From: CALREJ01 sp964533375
GTDB taxonomy: Bacteria; Patescibacteriota; Gracilibacteria; Peribacterales; Peribacteraceae
DNA length: 64,000 nt
NCBI GenBank assembly: GCA_964533375.1
Contig: CAZHLW010000002.1
Coordinates: forward strand, 174,434 to 238,433
Direction of reading: 5' to 3'
Shown: in pieces, positions 1 to 8,696 of the stretch
How the letters are laid out: each line of letters starts with the position of its first letter
Numbering within the stretch: position 1 is the first letter of the stretch
The notes under the pieces: model-generated
Seen by the model: only the letters and a program-made list of their open reading frames with translations
Told to the model about the DNA's origin: nothing
Database searches by the model: none
Position numbers and translations under genes: made by a program

Positions 1-912
1 TGCAGGCCTGTGCAGCATCACCCACGGTGCATGGAACAGAAACGCAAAAAATGCGCGGAAAACGGCCAGTGCTTCTACGGGGCGACCGGTGCACAGGTAA
101 TACAGCATGGTCACCCATTCCAGGCACAGACGCGGGAGGAGGCCTGTACAAAGCTGCCACAGGGACCCAAGCGACAGGATGGTGAGTAGATTATTCCGGT
201 GATATTCAAACCGACGCTCCGGAGAATACGCATGAACAGTGGCTCCTTTGTGAAGCAATACAGAAGAGGGAACCGAGCGGATACGATAGCCGTCATTGCG
301 CCACTTCCAGCACAGATCGACTTCATGGAAATGTACAAAGGGTCCGTGCTTCTTCCAGAGATCCCGCCGAAAGATCATGCACGCGCCGCTTGCCCAGTGA
401 ACATCGCATGCATTGTTGTACTGGCCGGTATCTTTTTCGATCGCATCGATCACTCTCCCGCGTGTGAAGGGGTATCCGAACCGGTCCAGATATCCGCCGC
501 AGCCGCCGTTATAATCAAAAAACGCAGGATCGCGCCGGGAGAGGAATTTCGGCTGGCACGCGGCGACAGTCGGATCATCCATTTCCAGAAGCAACGCCTC
601 CAGCCAACCATCGGTCACTTCCGTATCATCATCCAATATGATGATGATCGGGCGATCGACCTGGTTCACCGCTGCATTGAATCCCCCTGTCACCCCGAAG
701 TTTTTTGCGAAGCGCACACAACGTATGCTGTCGCCGAATTCCTTCTGGAACAGCTCTGCGTTGTTACGGTCCGATCCGTTGTCACACACGACAATTTCCG
801 TGTCGGGTGATGTATGGCGCAGAAGCGACCGGATAGTTGCCTGCGTATCGTCGTAACCGTTCCAGTGCAAAATGACAATGGAAACCTGCGATGGCAGACA
901 GCGCTCAGTCAT
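1..912 (-). CDS. Family 2 glycosyltransferase, 3' end outside window
   Basis: The frame is open from an ATG at 912 to the window edge (304 codons, no stop seen), so the gene is partial. The N-terminus has the GT-A pattern of GT2 enzymes: a VILHWNG strand near residues 13-19, DNGSD at 44-48, and a DDD nucleotide-sugar/metal motif at 94-96. Further on are SGACMIFRR and an EVDLCWKWR segment like that of rhamnosyltransferase-type GT2 proteins. The start overlaps the stop of the upstream membrane glycosyltransferase by 8 nt, so the two are probably co-translated. The likely role is adding a sugar to a surface polysaccharide or glycoprotein; donor and acceptor cannot be told. Confidence 0.85.
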   Translation of the reverse strand, partial: MTERCLPSQVSIVILHWNGYDDTQATIRSLLRHTSPDTEIVVCDNGSDRNNAELFQKEFGDSIRCVRFAKNFGVTGGFNAAVNQVDRPIIIILDDDTEVTDGWLEALLLEMDDPTVAACQPKFLSRRDPAFFDYNGGCGGYLDRFGYPFTRGRVIDAIEKDTGQYNNACDVHWASGACMIFRRDLWKKHGPFVHFHEVDLCWKWRNDGYRIRSVPSSVLLHKGATVHAYSPERRFEYHRNNLLTILSLGSLWQLCTGLLPRLCLEWVTMLYYLCTGRPVEALAVFRAFFAFLFHAPWVMLHRPA

Positions 913-2440
913 GCAGCAGACGGAAGCGGGCGGGAAGAAGGGGAATGATCCAGTCGATCAGTGTTTTTGAAAGCAGGAGTACGAACAGGAATTCCGCGGT
1001 CTTGATGTGACGGCTCAAATACACAGCGGGATCAGCCATCACAAGAATGGTGATAACGATGAAGTTTGTGATGACTGCGGTGGCCATCAGCGGGAAATGC
1101 AGGATAGAGGTACTAAAGAAACGGCGGATCAGGAGTGCGCAGAGGATGATCAATCCAACAAGAAGCAGCCAGACCGCATTGGTGTTCACCAGTGGCTGCA
1201 GGAATTGATGCAGACGGTCGTCGACCGTCAGGAGCCACCACGCACCCGTTCCGGCAATGAGCGCGCTCAAACGTACTGATGTATCACGAAGATATGAGCC
1301 GAGTAATCCCTCACTCAACAAAAGTATAAGGAGTAGTACGACAGTTGGCATAGTCGTAAAAGCAGCGATGAGTTTGCTGAGCGGCAAGCGGACAATACGG
1401 TCGGGGCTGGCAAGGTAGAAGCGCACAATACGCTCAAAATCCGTCCGGTCTTCCAGACCGTCTGTCCTGTAGATACTCTCGGGATTTGTCTCCCATTCCG
1501 GATGCCAGTAACCATCTCGTACAGTGAATTCGTTGTGCGCATCGAACAGCCCGTCATTGTGGGACTCGGTTGAAAAGACAATCGGCTCTCCGGCCTGAGC
1601 GCTGATGTAGAGCGACCATGGGAGTACCATCGCAACGCAGGTGATGACCATAAGCAGCATGTCCCGCTTGTATGGCCGGTGCTGCGCGCGGTGATATAAG
1701 AAGAGAAAGAACAGGAAAATGAAAGGCAGGAGGACCAGTGATAATTTGGTGATGAGGCAGAGGCCAAGTGCTGCACCCATCAGGATTGAGCGGCCGGCTG
1801 AAGGACGCTGCTGATAAAAAGCAGCAGCAAGGACACAGAGGAATAACACAAAAATCGTGAGCGTCTCAGACAGAATTTCATTCGCAAAGCGGATCGTGAG
1901 CGCCACAAACGGTGCACCCGCAATCAGCCCTGCAACAAGCCCTTTGCGCTTCCACCACAGCATTCCAAGCAGCGGCAAACCGGCTCCCACCAGACAAAGA
2001 AGAAGGAGCTGTGCGTTCTTCACGAGCATGGGATGTACCCCGAAGAGTGCGTAGATCAGCCCCATGAAAAGTGGATACATCGGGAGACGGTCCGTTGTGA
2101 GCGCTCCTTTTCCGTCGCGTCCATCCACCATGAAACGGTCATGCCGATCGGTGAATGTTGCTTCGTCCATGCCGTTTGCCTCCCGGTTCCATTCCAGTGT
2201 GCCGAACTGATAGTCTTCAAACGGTTCCGCACCGCCAAATCTGTTAAGCCCGTGGCCGCGCGCTGTGTTCACCGCCATCGACTGGTATACCCAGGTATCC
2301 GTTCCCAGGTAAGCGTAGTCATTGAAAGAGGTTTGTGTGTGGAAAACCGCAAAGTAGATGCATGCAAGCGGCAGAATCAGCGCAACAGGGAAGAGCGGCA
2401 TTGATGCACGACGCCGGATGTATGCAAACAGAGCGGACAC
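905..2440 (-). CDS. GT-C-like membrane glycosyltransferase (ArnT/PMT-type)
   Basis: This 511-aa polytopic protein has about ten or more hydrophobic segments. An acidic first extracytoplasmic loop after TM1 (residues ~40-120) is the layout of lipid-linked-sugar-using GT-C enzymes. GTG at 2440 is chosen because a -10 box TACCAT (2447-2452) ends 6 nt before it, with TTGGGA 17 nt further upstream. An in-frame ATG at 2401 is the alternative. It follows pyrB by 20 nt and overlaps the next glycosyltransferase. It would act in the cytoplasmic membrane and transfer a sugar outward from a polyprenyl-phosphate donor. Family assignment rests on topology and context only. Confidence 0.65.
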   Translation of the reverse strand: MSALFAYIRRRASMPLFPVALILPLACIYFAVFHTQTSFNDYAYLGTDTWVYQSMAVNTARGHGLNRFGGAEPFEDYQFGTLEWNREANGMDEATFTDRHDRFMVDGRDGKGALTTDRLPMYPLFMGLIYALFGVHPMLVKNAQLLLLCLVGAGLPLLGMLWWKRKGLVAGLIAGAPFVALTIRFANEILSETLTIFVLFLCVLAAAFYQQRPSAGRSILMGAALGLCLITKLSLVLLPFIFLFFLFLYHRAQHRPYKRDMLLMVITCVAMVLPWSLYISAQAGEPIVFSTESHNDGLFDAHNEFTVRDGYWHPEWETNPESIYRTDGLEDRTDFERIVRFYLASPDRIVRLPLSKLIAAFTTMPTVVLLLILLLSEGLLGSYLRDTSVRLSALIAGTGAWWLLTVDDRLHQFLQPLVNTNAVWLLLVGLIILCALLIRRFFSTSILHFPLMATAVITNFIVITILVMADPAVYLSRHIKTAEFLFVLLLSKTLIDWIIPLLPARFRLLHD

Positions 2441-2446
2441 CGCCGC

Positions 2447-2475
2447 ATGGTATCAGGCTCTCAGGCGGCTCCCAA
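2447..2475 (-). promoter_or_regulatory. Promoter of the membrane glycosyltransferase
   Basis: On the minus strand TTGGGA (2470-2475) is followed after 17 nt by TACCAT (2447-2452), ending 6 nt before GTG 2440. The transcript should be leaderless. Confidence 0.45.
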
Positions 2476-3378
2476 CAGCAACGAGAGGAGCGCCATACGC
2501 ACCGGTACACCGTTTCTGGCTTGCCGGAAATAGGCAGCAGTGGGTAGCACATCGACATCTGTGCTGATCTCTCCCACGCGGGGAAGCGGGTGCATGACAG
2601 TGACATCTTTTCCTTTGAGATGAGCGGCTGTCAGGATGTACTTGAGCTTGAGTGATTCGTACTCTTTGATGTTATCGAAGCGCTCTTTCTGCACGCGGGT
2701 CATGTAGAGAATGTCCGCATCCAGCCCGGCATCCAGATCTGTTGTTTCGGTGTAGACAATACCTTTCTCCTTCAAATAGCTCGTTACTTTTTCGGGCATG
2801 GGGAGTTGCTCCGGGGCAATGAACGTGAAACGGATATCGTTGTAGAGCCCAAGCAGATAGCAGAGGGAATGAACGGTGCGGCCATAGAGGAGATCACCCA
2901 CCATCGCGACATGCAGACCATCAACCGTGCCGCGCTCCTTTTGGATGGTGTAGAGATCGAGTAGTGCCTGTGTCGGATGCTGACCGGGGCCGTCTCCCGC
3001 ATTGATAAACGGAACCGGACTAATGCCTGCAGCTTTGTCTGCGGAGCCCTGTTCCGGGTGGCGCATAGCAATGATATCGCTGTAGCCGCCAGCCATCATA
3101 ATCGTGTCTTCAATCGTCTCACCTTTGTACATGGAGGAGAATTGCAAACCATCCGCGGTGATTACCGAGCCGCCCAAACGGATCATCGCCGATTCAAAGC
3201 TGAGCCGTGTACGTGTGGAGGGCTCGTAAAAAAGCGCTGCGAGAATTTTTCCTTTCAGCCGGTCATCTCCACCCTTCAGCAGAACTTTGTCCATCTCCGC
3301 TGCCGTTTTCAAAATCAGATCCGCATCGGCCCGTGTGAGCTGTTTTGTGGATGTGAGGTGCTGGAAGGGCAGTGGCAT
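2461..3378 (-). CDS. pyrB: Aspartate carbamoyltransferase catalytic subunit
   Basis: This 305-aa protein condenses carbamoyl phosphate and L-aspartate in the committed step of pyrimidine synthesis. The carbamoyl-phosphate loop STRTR is at residues 54-58 within FYEPSTRTR. MRHPEQGS (~105-112), HPTQALLDLYT (134-144) and the C-terminal HPLPR signature are all present. Length fits the catalytic chain. No pyrI or other pyr gene is nearby, so it is isolated among surface-polysaccharide genes. A -10 box TATAAG with TTGAAA upstream precedes ATG 3378 by 9 nt. It might be mistaken for ornithine carbamoyltransferase, but the motif set fits aspartate better. Confidence 0.95.
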   Translation of the reverse strand: MPLPFQHLTSTKQLTRADADLILKTAAEMDKVLLKGGDDRLKGKILAALFYEPSTRTRLSFESAMIRLGGSVITADGLQFSSMYKGETIEDTIMMAGGYSDIIAMRHPEQGSADKAAGISPVPFINAGDGPGQHPTQALLDLYTIQKERGTVDGLHVAMVGDLLYGRTVHSLCYLLGLYNDIRFTFIAPEQLPMPEKVTSYLKEKGIVYTETTDLDAGLDADILYMTRVQKERFDNIKEYESLKLKYILTAAHLKGKDVTVMHPLPRVGEISTDVDVLPTAAYFRQARNGVPVRMALLSLLLGAA

Positions 3379-3387
3379 TGGAGGGAG

Positions 3388-3415
3388 CTTATATGCTCTA
3401 TCGACCTTTTTTCAA
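3388..3415 (-). promoter_or_regulatory. pyrB promoter, near-leaderless
   Basis: TTGAAA (3410-3415), 16 nt, TATAAG (3388-3393), then 9 nt to ATG 3378 on the minus strand. Confidence 0.6.
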
Positions 3416-3460
3416 GTCCTAAACACTCTACGGCTTTCCTAGGAGCTGAAAGCCAAAAGC

Positions 3461-3466
3461 TATAAG
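3461..3466 (+). promoter_or_regulatory. -10 box of flippase gene
   Basis: TATAAG ends 8 nt before ATG 3475. No good -35 is visible. A 7-bp hairpin (GGCTTTC/GAAAGCC, about 3432-3454) lies just upstream. Confidence 0.45.
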
Positions 3467-3474
3467 CTGGTTTC

Positions 3475-4929
3475 ATGTCCCAGAAGCAAATAGCCACATC
3501 GACGTTATGGCAGGTCGGCAGCCAGGTCACCATGGCCGCACTGTCGATTATTACGGTCAAACTGATTGCGATCGGGCTCACGAAGGAACTGGCCGGCGCC
3601 TACAACACGGCCTATGGCTTCCTGCAGATTTTCGGGATTCTGGCTGACTTCGGGCTCTATGCGGTGGCGGTACGGGAAGTGAGCAAGGCGAAAGGCAAAG
3701 AACGGGAGAAAGTTCTTGGCGTTCTGATCACTTTGCGACTGATGATTTTGTGCCTGTCTTTGGGAACCGCACTCATTGCAGCCTGGCTGATTCCTGCGTG
3801 GTACGGCACGCCGCTGCCGCTTGGCATTACTATCGCCGCGTTTGTTCCGTTCTTCACACTGCTTGCGGGCATGGTCCGCACGGTGTTCCAGGTGGACTAC
3901 AAAATGCACTACGTGTTCATAGCCGAAGTATCGCAGCGGATTTTGACGGTGGGATTAACGGCGATGATTGTGATGATGGGACTCCGGCAAAGTACTGATC
4001 CGTTCTACTACTATCTCTTCCTGGGCTTTGGTGGCATTGGCGCGCTGCTGCTCTTTTTGTTCTCGGCAATTTTCGGAAGCCGGCTGATGCCCATCCGTCC
4101 GCAGTGGGATGGCGAGCTAGTGAGAACATCATTCACACAGGCGCTCCCGTACGGCCTCGCATTTTTATGTACTGCCTTGTACCGGCAATCTGATGTGACA
4201 TTGATAGGAATGCTCCGCAGTGACTTCGCGCTGCAGAATGCATACTACGGCTTCGTCCAGCGTGCGATGGATATGGCGTATCTGTTCCCGACATTCCTGC
4301 TGAATTCCACCCTGCCACTTCTGAGCGAACGTTCCGCAAAAGGGGACGACACGAAAATACTGCTCGGCAAAACGTTCCACATTATCCTGCTTCTTGGCAC
4401 GACACTCTTCCTCTTTGCGTTCCTCTGGTCACGTCCACTGATGCAACTGCTTACAACCGATCAGTACCTTTCGACTGCCGGTCAACCGGGCTCCGATACC
4501 GCGATGCATCTGCTTGCGTTCTCGATGTTCTTCAACGGCATTCTCCTCTTTGCATTCTACAGCCTGCTCACCAGACATCACTGGAAACCACTCGTCATCA
4601 CTCTGCTTCTGGGTGCGGTTGTATCGATCACCTCAAACATCCTGCTGATCCCGACGTACGGATTTGTGGGTGCGTGTGTTACGTCGATACTTACGCATGT
4701 CTTCCTCGCGATTCTGCTCCTGCCTCAAAGCATCCGCAGTATGCCATTCACCTATACGTGGACATCGCTCAGGCAGTGGATTCTGTATACGATTTTGCTC
4801 GGAGGAGTCTTGTGGTTCATCACTCCGTATCTGACATCGAGCATGGTGACTGCAGCCGGTATCATTCTGATGGGCGCGTGGATACTGCTGGTTGCATGGG
4901 GGACGGGGATTGTCCGGAGTTTGCGATAA
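3475..4929 (+). CDS. Polysaccharide/lipid II-type flippase (MATE/MOP superfamily)
   Basis: This 484-aa protein has roughly 12-14 evenly spaced hydrophobic segments and no extended soluble domain, the profile of Wzx-type oligosaccharide flippases. The N-terminus with a conserved ALSIITVKLIAIGL helix and the polar FTQALPYGLAFL segment near residue 220 fit this family. It would move undecaprenyl-linked oligosaccharides across the membrane, in line with the flanking glycosyltransferases. It converges with the next gene and overlaps its 3' end by 68 bp. MurJ is an alternative, but the sequence looks closer to the Wzx group. Confidence 0.8.
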   Translation: MSQKQIATSTLWQVGSQVTMAALSIITVKLIAIGLTKELAGAYNTAYGFLQIFGILADFGLYAVAVREVSKAKGKEREKVLGVLITLRLMILCLSLGTALIAAWLIPAWYGTPLPLGITIAAFVPFFTLLAGMVRTVFQVDYKMHYVFIAEVSQRILTVGLTAMIVMMGLRQSTDPFYYYLFLGFGGIGALLLFLFSAIFGSRLMPIRPQWDGELVRTSFTQALPYGLAFLCTALYRQSDVTLIGMLRSDFALQNAYYGFVQRAMDMAYLFPTFLLNSTLPLLSERSAKGDDTKILLGKTFHIILLLGTTLFLFAFLWSRPLMQLLTTDQYLSTAGQPGSDTAMHLLAFSMFFNGILLFAFYSLLTRHHWKPLVITLLLGAVVSITSNILLIPTYGFVGACVTSILTHVFLAILLLPQSIRSMPFTYTWTSLRQWILYTILLGGVLWFITPYLTSSMVTAAGIILMGAWILLVAWGTGIVRSLR

Positions 4930-6745
4930 TACTGAGCGAATCCGACACCTGCTGAAGTGCTTCCGGCAGACTATGCCGCTCGCGAATGCGGCTGAGGTTT
5001 GCCCGCATTTTTTGCTTGTCCATATCGCTTAAATGATCGATGTGATCGATGTCCTCCCGCAGGTGTTTGTACCCGCGGAGCACCATGCTGTCGACGGAGC
5101 CGGTGAAGATGTATTCCGGGCCTCCGTGCGGCGCAATAATGGGGATGCAGCCGCAGAATGCAGCCTCCAGCGGGAGAAGGCCGAGACCTTCAGAGAAGGA
5201 GTGATCAATCAGGAATTCGGTGCGGCTGAAGAGATGTGCGAGCGTATCGCGGTCTGTTTTGTTGATGATGGTTCCGAGTTCTGCGGGAATGTTGAAGAAG
5301 GCATGATCCCATCCGAAGAATGTAAGTGTGAAACCGCGTTCTTTCAAAAGCAGAGCGATCTCGAGTGCCTGCGATGATCCTTTTTCCGGCGTGCGATTGA
5401 GGGCGATGGCAACGGTGCGGGGAACGCGTGCGACAGGCCTGGGGTAAAAGACGAGGGGATCGGGACCGGACGGAAGATGAGTGACGGCGGCTTTCGGATT
5501 GAGCAGGCGGATGTAGTCAGCGAGCGCTTCCGACACGCAGAGTGCGCGGGAAAGTGTTTGATACGTCCGGAATGTGCGGACATTCTGTCCGGAGCGGAAG
5601 CTTGCTTCCATTCCCTGGAGCAGAACGACATCGGGGCACTGAAAATGTGCGGCGATGGTTTTCATCATGGGAAGCGTGCTGTCTGCCGTTCCCACCACGC
5701 AGCCGATAGATGAGACAAATGCCCACACGTCTTTTGGGCGCGTCCACGGCTCGAACCCAAACGGTTTGGTCCACTCTCTCTGATGTTCTTCCTCCACAAA
5801 CACGCCAACCCGTTTGCCGGAGGCGATGAGTGATGCAATCAGCGTGTTTGCAAACCAGATACCGCCGTAGCGGGGATTGGTGGTCGGAAGCACAAAGAGG
5901 ATATCGAGAGGTTGCGGCGCAGGACGTGACGGCTGCAGACGGTTGAGCGTACTTTGCAGTTTCCGCCACAGATCAAACCGTCTCCAGCGGGTGTGGAGTC
6001 GTTTGTAGTGATGCTGCCAGCGCTCCATAAAAAGAGCATAGGCTTTCGTCCGCAGCTCCTCTGCATCGGGCACAGACAGAAAGGATGCACCGCCAATGTG
6101 ATGGATGAGGAGATTATCGACCAGAACCGATCGCCATCCTTTCTGCAGCACGCGGAAATGGAGATCCGTATCTTCGCCGTAGCCGCGACCGTACTGCGGA
6201 TCGAAAAGCGGCATGCCTGCGTCGATGATTTTTTTGCGATCAACAGCAAGACAAAAGCCGATGGCGGTACAACTGTCCGGGTAGCGGGCTGGGCGTGATG
6301 CGCGTTCGGCATCTGCATCAATCCAGCTCTGACCAGGGCGAAGTGTGATGGTGTGTTCGGCGGCATTCGTGGAAAGAGGTGTTGCAAGTGCGATACGCGG
6401 ATCTTTTTCGAATGGCGCGAGCATCCGTTCCAGCCACAGGTGCGGCACGAGTGTGTCTGTATTAAGGAGGATGCAGTGGGTAGCAGTGCTTTTTTGGAAG
6501 AGGTCGGTGCAATTTCCACCAAATCCCCGGTTTTGGTCATGATGGACACAGGTAACCTGCAAAGACGATGCTGCAATCAGAGTGGTGACGGCTTCCCGGG
6601 AAAAAGCGTCGCTCGCATCATCACCAATCCATATTCTGCCGAGAAGTGCCCGATTGGTGTTCTTTTCAAGGCTTTTGAGTAAATCCCGCAGCAGGTGCGG
6701 GTGATTGTAGGCCGGGATGAGAATATCGCAGACCATGGGGAGCAT
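4862..6745 (-). CDS. Two-domain glycosyltransferase (GT2 + GT4-like)
   Basis: This 627-aa protein opens with a GT2 domain: CDILIPAYNHP near the start, then GDDASD, ILLNTDTLVP around residue 95 and GRGYGEDTDLHFRV near 190. After a linker with basic and aromatic residues (~235-275) comes a GT-B domain with RYGGIWFANTLIASL, then NRTPEKGSSQALEIALLLKE and an FSEGLGLLPLEAAFCG segment typical of GT4 enzymes. One polypeptide probably adds two successive sugars. ATG 6745 is used; ATG 6736 in frame is also possible. It is divergent from the FN3 protein, with only 56 bp between the two starts. Confidence 0.85.
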   Translation of the reverse strand: MLPMVCDILIPAYNHPHLLRDLLKSLEKNTNRALLGRIWIGDDASDAFSREAVTTLIAASSLQVTCVHHDQNRGFGGNCTDLFQKSTATHCILLNTDTLVPHLWLERMLAPFEKDPRIALATPLSTNAAEHTITLRPGQSWIDADAERASRPARYPDSCTAIGFCLAVDRKKIIDAGMPLFDPQYGRGYGEDTDLHFRVLQKGWRSVLVDNLLIHHIGGASFLSVPDAEELRTKAYALFMERWQHHYKRLHTRWRRFDLWRKLQSTLNRLQPSRPAPQPLDILFVLPTTNPRYGGIWFANTLIASLIASGKRVGVFVEEEHQREWTKPFGFEPWTRPKDVWAFVSSIGCVVGTADSTLPMMKTIAAHFQCPDVVLLQGMEASFRSGQNVRTFRTYQTLSRALCVSEALADYIRLLNPKAAVTHLPSGPDPLVFYPRPVARVPRTVAIALNRTPEKGSSQALEIALLLKERGFTLTFFGWDHAFFNIPAELGTIINKTDRDTLAHLFSRTEFLIDHSFSEGLGLLPLEAAFCGCIPIIAPHGGPEYIFTGSVDSMVLRGYKHLREDIDHIDHLSDMDKQKMRANLSRIRERHSLPEALQQVSDSLSIIANSGQSPSPMQPAVSTRPSE

Positions 6746-6747
6746 TC

Positions 6748-6776
6748 TTGCCCATAAAGCCCGTTTTTGCTATAAT
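6748..6776 (+). promoter_or_regulatory. Promoter of FN3 surface protein
   Basis: TTGCCC (6748-6753), 17 nt, TATAAT (6771-6776) with an extended TGC before it. Transcription would begin near 6783, which rules out ATG 6748 and supports ATG 6802. Confidence 0.75.
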
Positions 6777-6801
6777 AATCAGAAACATTCACACAAACTT
6801 T

Positions 6802-8073
6802 ATGACCACCCTTTCCCGTCTGTCGCTCGCATTTGTGAGCCTCTGTCTCCCGCTCTCTGTCGCAGCTGCCGCTCCCGGCAATGTGACGGGCATCACTGCT
6901 TCGCTTCAGGGCGGAAAGGTTCTTGTCACGTGGACGCCGGTCAGTGATCCGTCGATCAGCGCATACCGCGTCTTCTACAGCCACGCATCTATCCTGAGTA
7001 ATGATGGTGCGTACGATGACTACGATACAGTTGATGGAAGCGTGAACAGTTACACACTGGCAAACACCCCGACATCCTCAACAGTCTTCGTCTCTGTCCT
7101 TGCCATGAACAGTCAGGGCGAAGAGAGTCCATACTTTGCCGAAGAGGCGAGTGTGCAGCTGAACAGTAATGGTTCTGTCGGCACGCCTGTTATCCCTGCC
7201 TCCTCTACTCCTACCACGTCGATCCCGGCTGGCAGCCCTCAGCAGCTTCTGTCTGTCCGCACACTCTCTGCAACCGGTGTGGAACTGACCTTCTCCCAGG
7301 CAGTGACGATTGATCCGCAGATGGCACTTCAGGCTTTCACGATTGAAAACGGCAGCGGCCAGACACTCACAATCACCCGCCTGACGGTCGAAGGAATGAC
7401 CGTCCGGCTCGATACCCTCCCGCAGCAGCGCGGCATTGCGTACGTCGTGATTATTGGTAGTGGCGTCTCGGGAACTGATCCTGCGACCGGTGCCCAGACC
7501 ACGATGGATGAAAACCAGTCTCCCATGCTCTTCTCCGGTGATCCGTCCGGAACGAACGGTGGTTCGGCTGTATCCAGCACGGCGGCGGCTGTGAGTTCCG
7601 TTCCCGCAATTCCCTCGGGTGCCGATGTGGCGGGATTCAGTCTGCGCGCACAGTCGGAAGGAAAGAACCTGTATACCATCCAGGCAAGCTGGCAGGCTCC
7701 GCAGGACAGCACGCTCGCGGGCTTCCGCATTCAGCAGACCACCGACGGCGGTGAAACATTCGGCAACACCCGCACGCTCGACCAGGGCACAAGCGGCGTG
7801 ACCGTTCCGCACGTGCCGGCAGGCAGCTTCGGACTCCGCATTCAGGCCGTCTACATTGATGGCACCGTCTCAAACGGCGTCCAGAAAATTGTGGATCTCC
7901 CGAAGACCGACACCACTCCCGTGAGCCCCATTGGAGGCAGTGTGGTCACAAAGCCAGGCAAGCCGCAGAGCAATCTGCCGCAGTCCGGGCCGGGCCTTCT
8001 GCTTGTTCTGACGATGACCGGTGCTGCAACGGGTTACGCCGTGATGAAGCGCCGCAACGCTGTTGCAGCGTAA
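6802..8073 (+). CDS. Secreted fibronectin type III protein with LPxTG-like tail
   Basis: The start at 6802 gives a clean signal peptide (residues 1-22, ending SVAAAA) and lies downstream of a strong promoter. An FN3 domain spans about residues 23-115 (GNVTG to AEEASV). A middle beta-rich Ig-like domain covers ~150-245. After a Ser/Ala/Pro-rich linker there is a second FN3-like domain (~275-365). The C-terminus has NLPQSG, a hydrophobic helix and a final KRRN tail. That is the layout of a sortase or archaeosortase-type anchor, but with Ser-Gly instead of Thr-Gly. It is probably a 423-aa cell-surface adhesin or matrix protein. No sortase is in the window. Confidence 0.75.
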   Translation: MTTLSRLSLAFVSLCLPLSVAAAAPGNVTGITASLQGGKVLVTWTPVSDPSISAYRVFYSHASILSNDGAYDDYDTVDGSVNSYTLANTPTSSTVFVSVLAMNSQGEESPYFAEEASVQLNSNGSVGTPVIPASSTPTTSIPAGSPQQLLSVRTLSATGVELTFSQAVTIDPQMALQAFTIENGSGQTLTITRLTVEGMTVRLDTLPQQRGIAYVVIIGSGVSGTDPATGAQTTMDENQSPMLFSGDPSGTNGGSAVSSTAAAVSSVPAIPSGADVAGFSLRAQSEGKNLYTIQASWQAPQDSTLAGFRIQQTTDGGETFGNTRTLDQGTSGVTVPHVPAGSFGLRIQAVYIDGTVSNGVQKIVDLPKTDTTPVSPIGGSVVTKPGKPQSNLPQSGPGLLLVLTMTGAATGYAVMKRRNAVAA

Positions 8074-8083
8074 ATTCGAAGTA

Positions 8084-8107
8084 CGAAATTCGAATTCCGA
8101 ATGGAAG
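8084..8107 (+). repeat. Left copy of perfect 24-bp inverted repeat
   Basis: These 24 bases are the exact reverse complement of 8662-8685. Core: CGAAATTCG...GAATGGAAG. It begins 11 nt after the FN3 gene stop. Confidence 0.85.
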
Positions 8108-8260
8108 TGCGAATGTTTGAATTATTGAATGTGGAAACGGCTGTTCTTTTGGAGAATAGAACAGGATTTTTGGCTAAAGAATGAGAGAAAGGGCAAGTGA
8201 CAGTTATTCCGGATATCTTTCCCTCTTACTGATGAATAATAAGCCTATCAAAGTAATCCT

Positions 8261-8623
8261 ATGTCAGATGATGAGAAATTTCCTAAGCATGATTTAGAGC
8301 AAAGAACTCAGAAATTTTCTCGAGATGTTCGTATTTTTGTAAAAGCAATTCCAAAGACGTTTGAAAATTCGGAAGATTTGAAACAACTTTTACGATCATC
8401 AGGATCCGTTGCAGCTAACTACATTGAGGCCAACGAGGCGTGTAGCAGAAAGGATTTTTTCTATAGACTTAAAATTTGTCGTAAAGAATCAAAAGAAAGT
8501 GTGTTCTGGATCAGATCACTAATCATCGATCAATTATCATTCCAAAAAGAACAAAAACGTCTTGAGCAAGAAGCATACGAGCTTGAATTGATATTCAGCG
8601 CAATCGTCAGAAGACACACGTAA
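8261..8623 (+). CDS. Four-helix bundle protein (23S rRNA-IVS/S23 family)
   Basis: This 120-aa, largely helical protein matches the short four-helix-bundle family first noticed in 23S rRNA intervening sequences. It has an N-terminal LEQRTQKFSRDVRIFVKAIP helix, the conserved LLRSSGSVAANYIEANEA helix turn (~47-64), then KDFFYRLKICRKESKES and a final ELELIFSAIV helix. These proteins form pentameric bundles and their function is not established. Codon use is AT-rich relative to its surroundings, and it sits inside a perfect 24-bp inverted repeat pair, both consistent with acquisition. No clear Shine-Dalgarno site is seen. Confidence 0.85.
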   Translation: MSDDEKFPKHDLEQRTQKFSRDVRIFVKAIPKTFENSEDLKQLLRSSGSVAANYIEANEACSRKDFFYRLKICRKESKESVFWIRSLIIDQLSFQKEQKRLEQEAYELELIFSAIVRRHT

Positions 8624-8661
8624 TGATGAATCCATTTAAAATTCGTCATTCGTGCTTTACC

Positions 8662-8685
8662 CTTCCATTCGGAATTCGAATTTCG
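8662..8685 (-). repeat. Right copy of perfect 24-bp inverted repeat
   Basis: Reverse complement of 8084-8107. It ends 11 nt before the ATG of the next gene. Confidence 0.85.
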
Positions 8686-8696
8686 GATTTTCCTCT

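Larger units (their letters stand above)
8084..8685. mobile_element. Possible 602-bp inverted-repeat unit carrying a four-helix-bundle gene
   Basis: Perfect 24-bp inverted repeats bound a segment whose only gene is clearly more AT-rich than both neighbours. No transposase is present, so if mobile it would have to be moved in trans. The repeat sequence resembles the arms between ftsW and lspA, so it may instead be two independent intergenic repeats. Confidence 0.35.

Noticed and set aside
199..810. A 203-codon plus-strand frame at the left edge
   Set aside because: The minus strand codes a convincing GT2 glycosyltransferase across the same bases.
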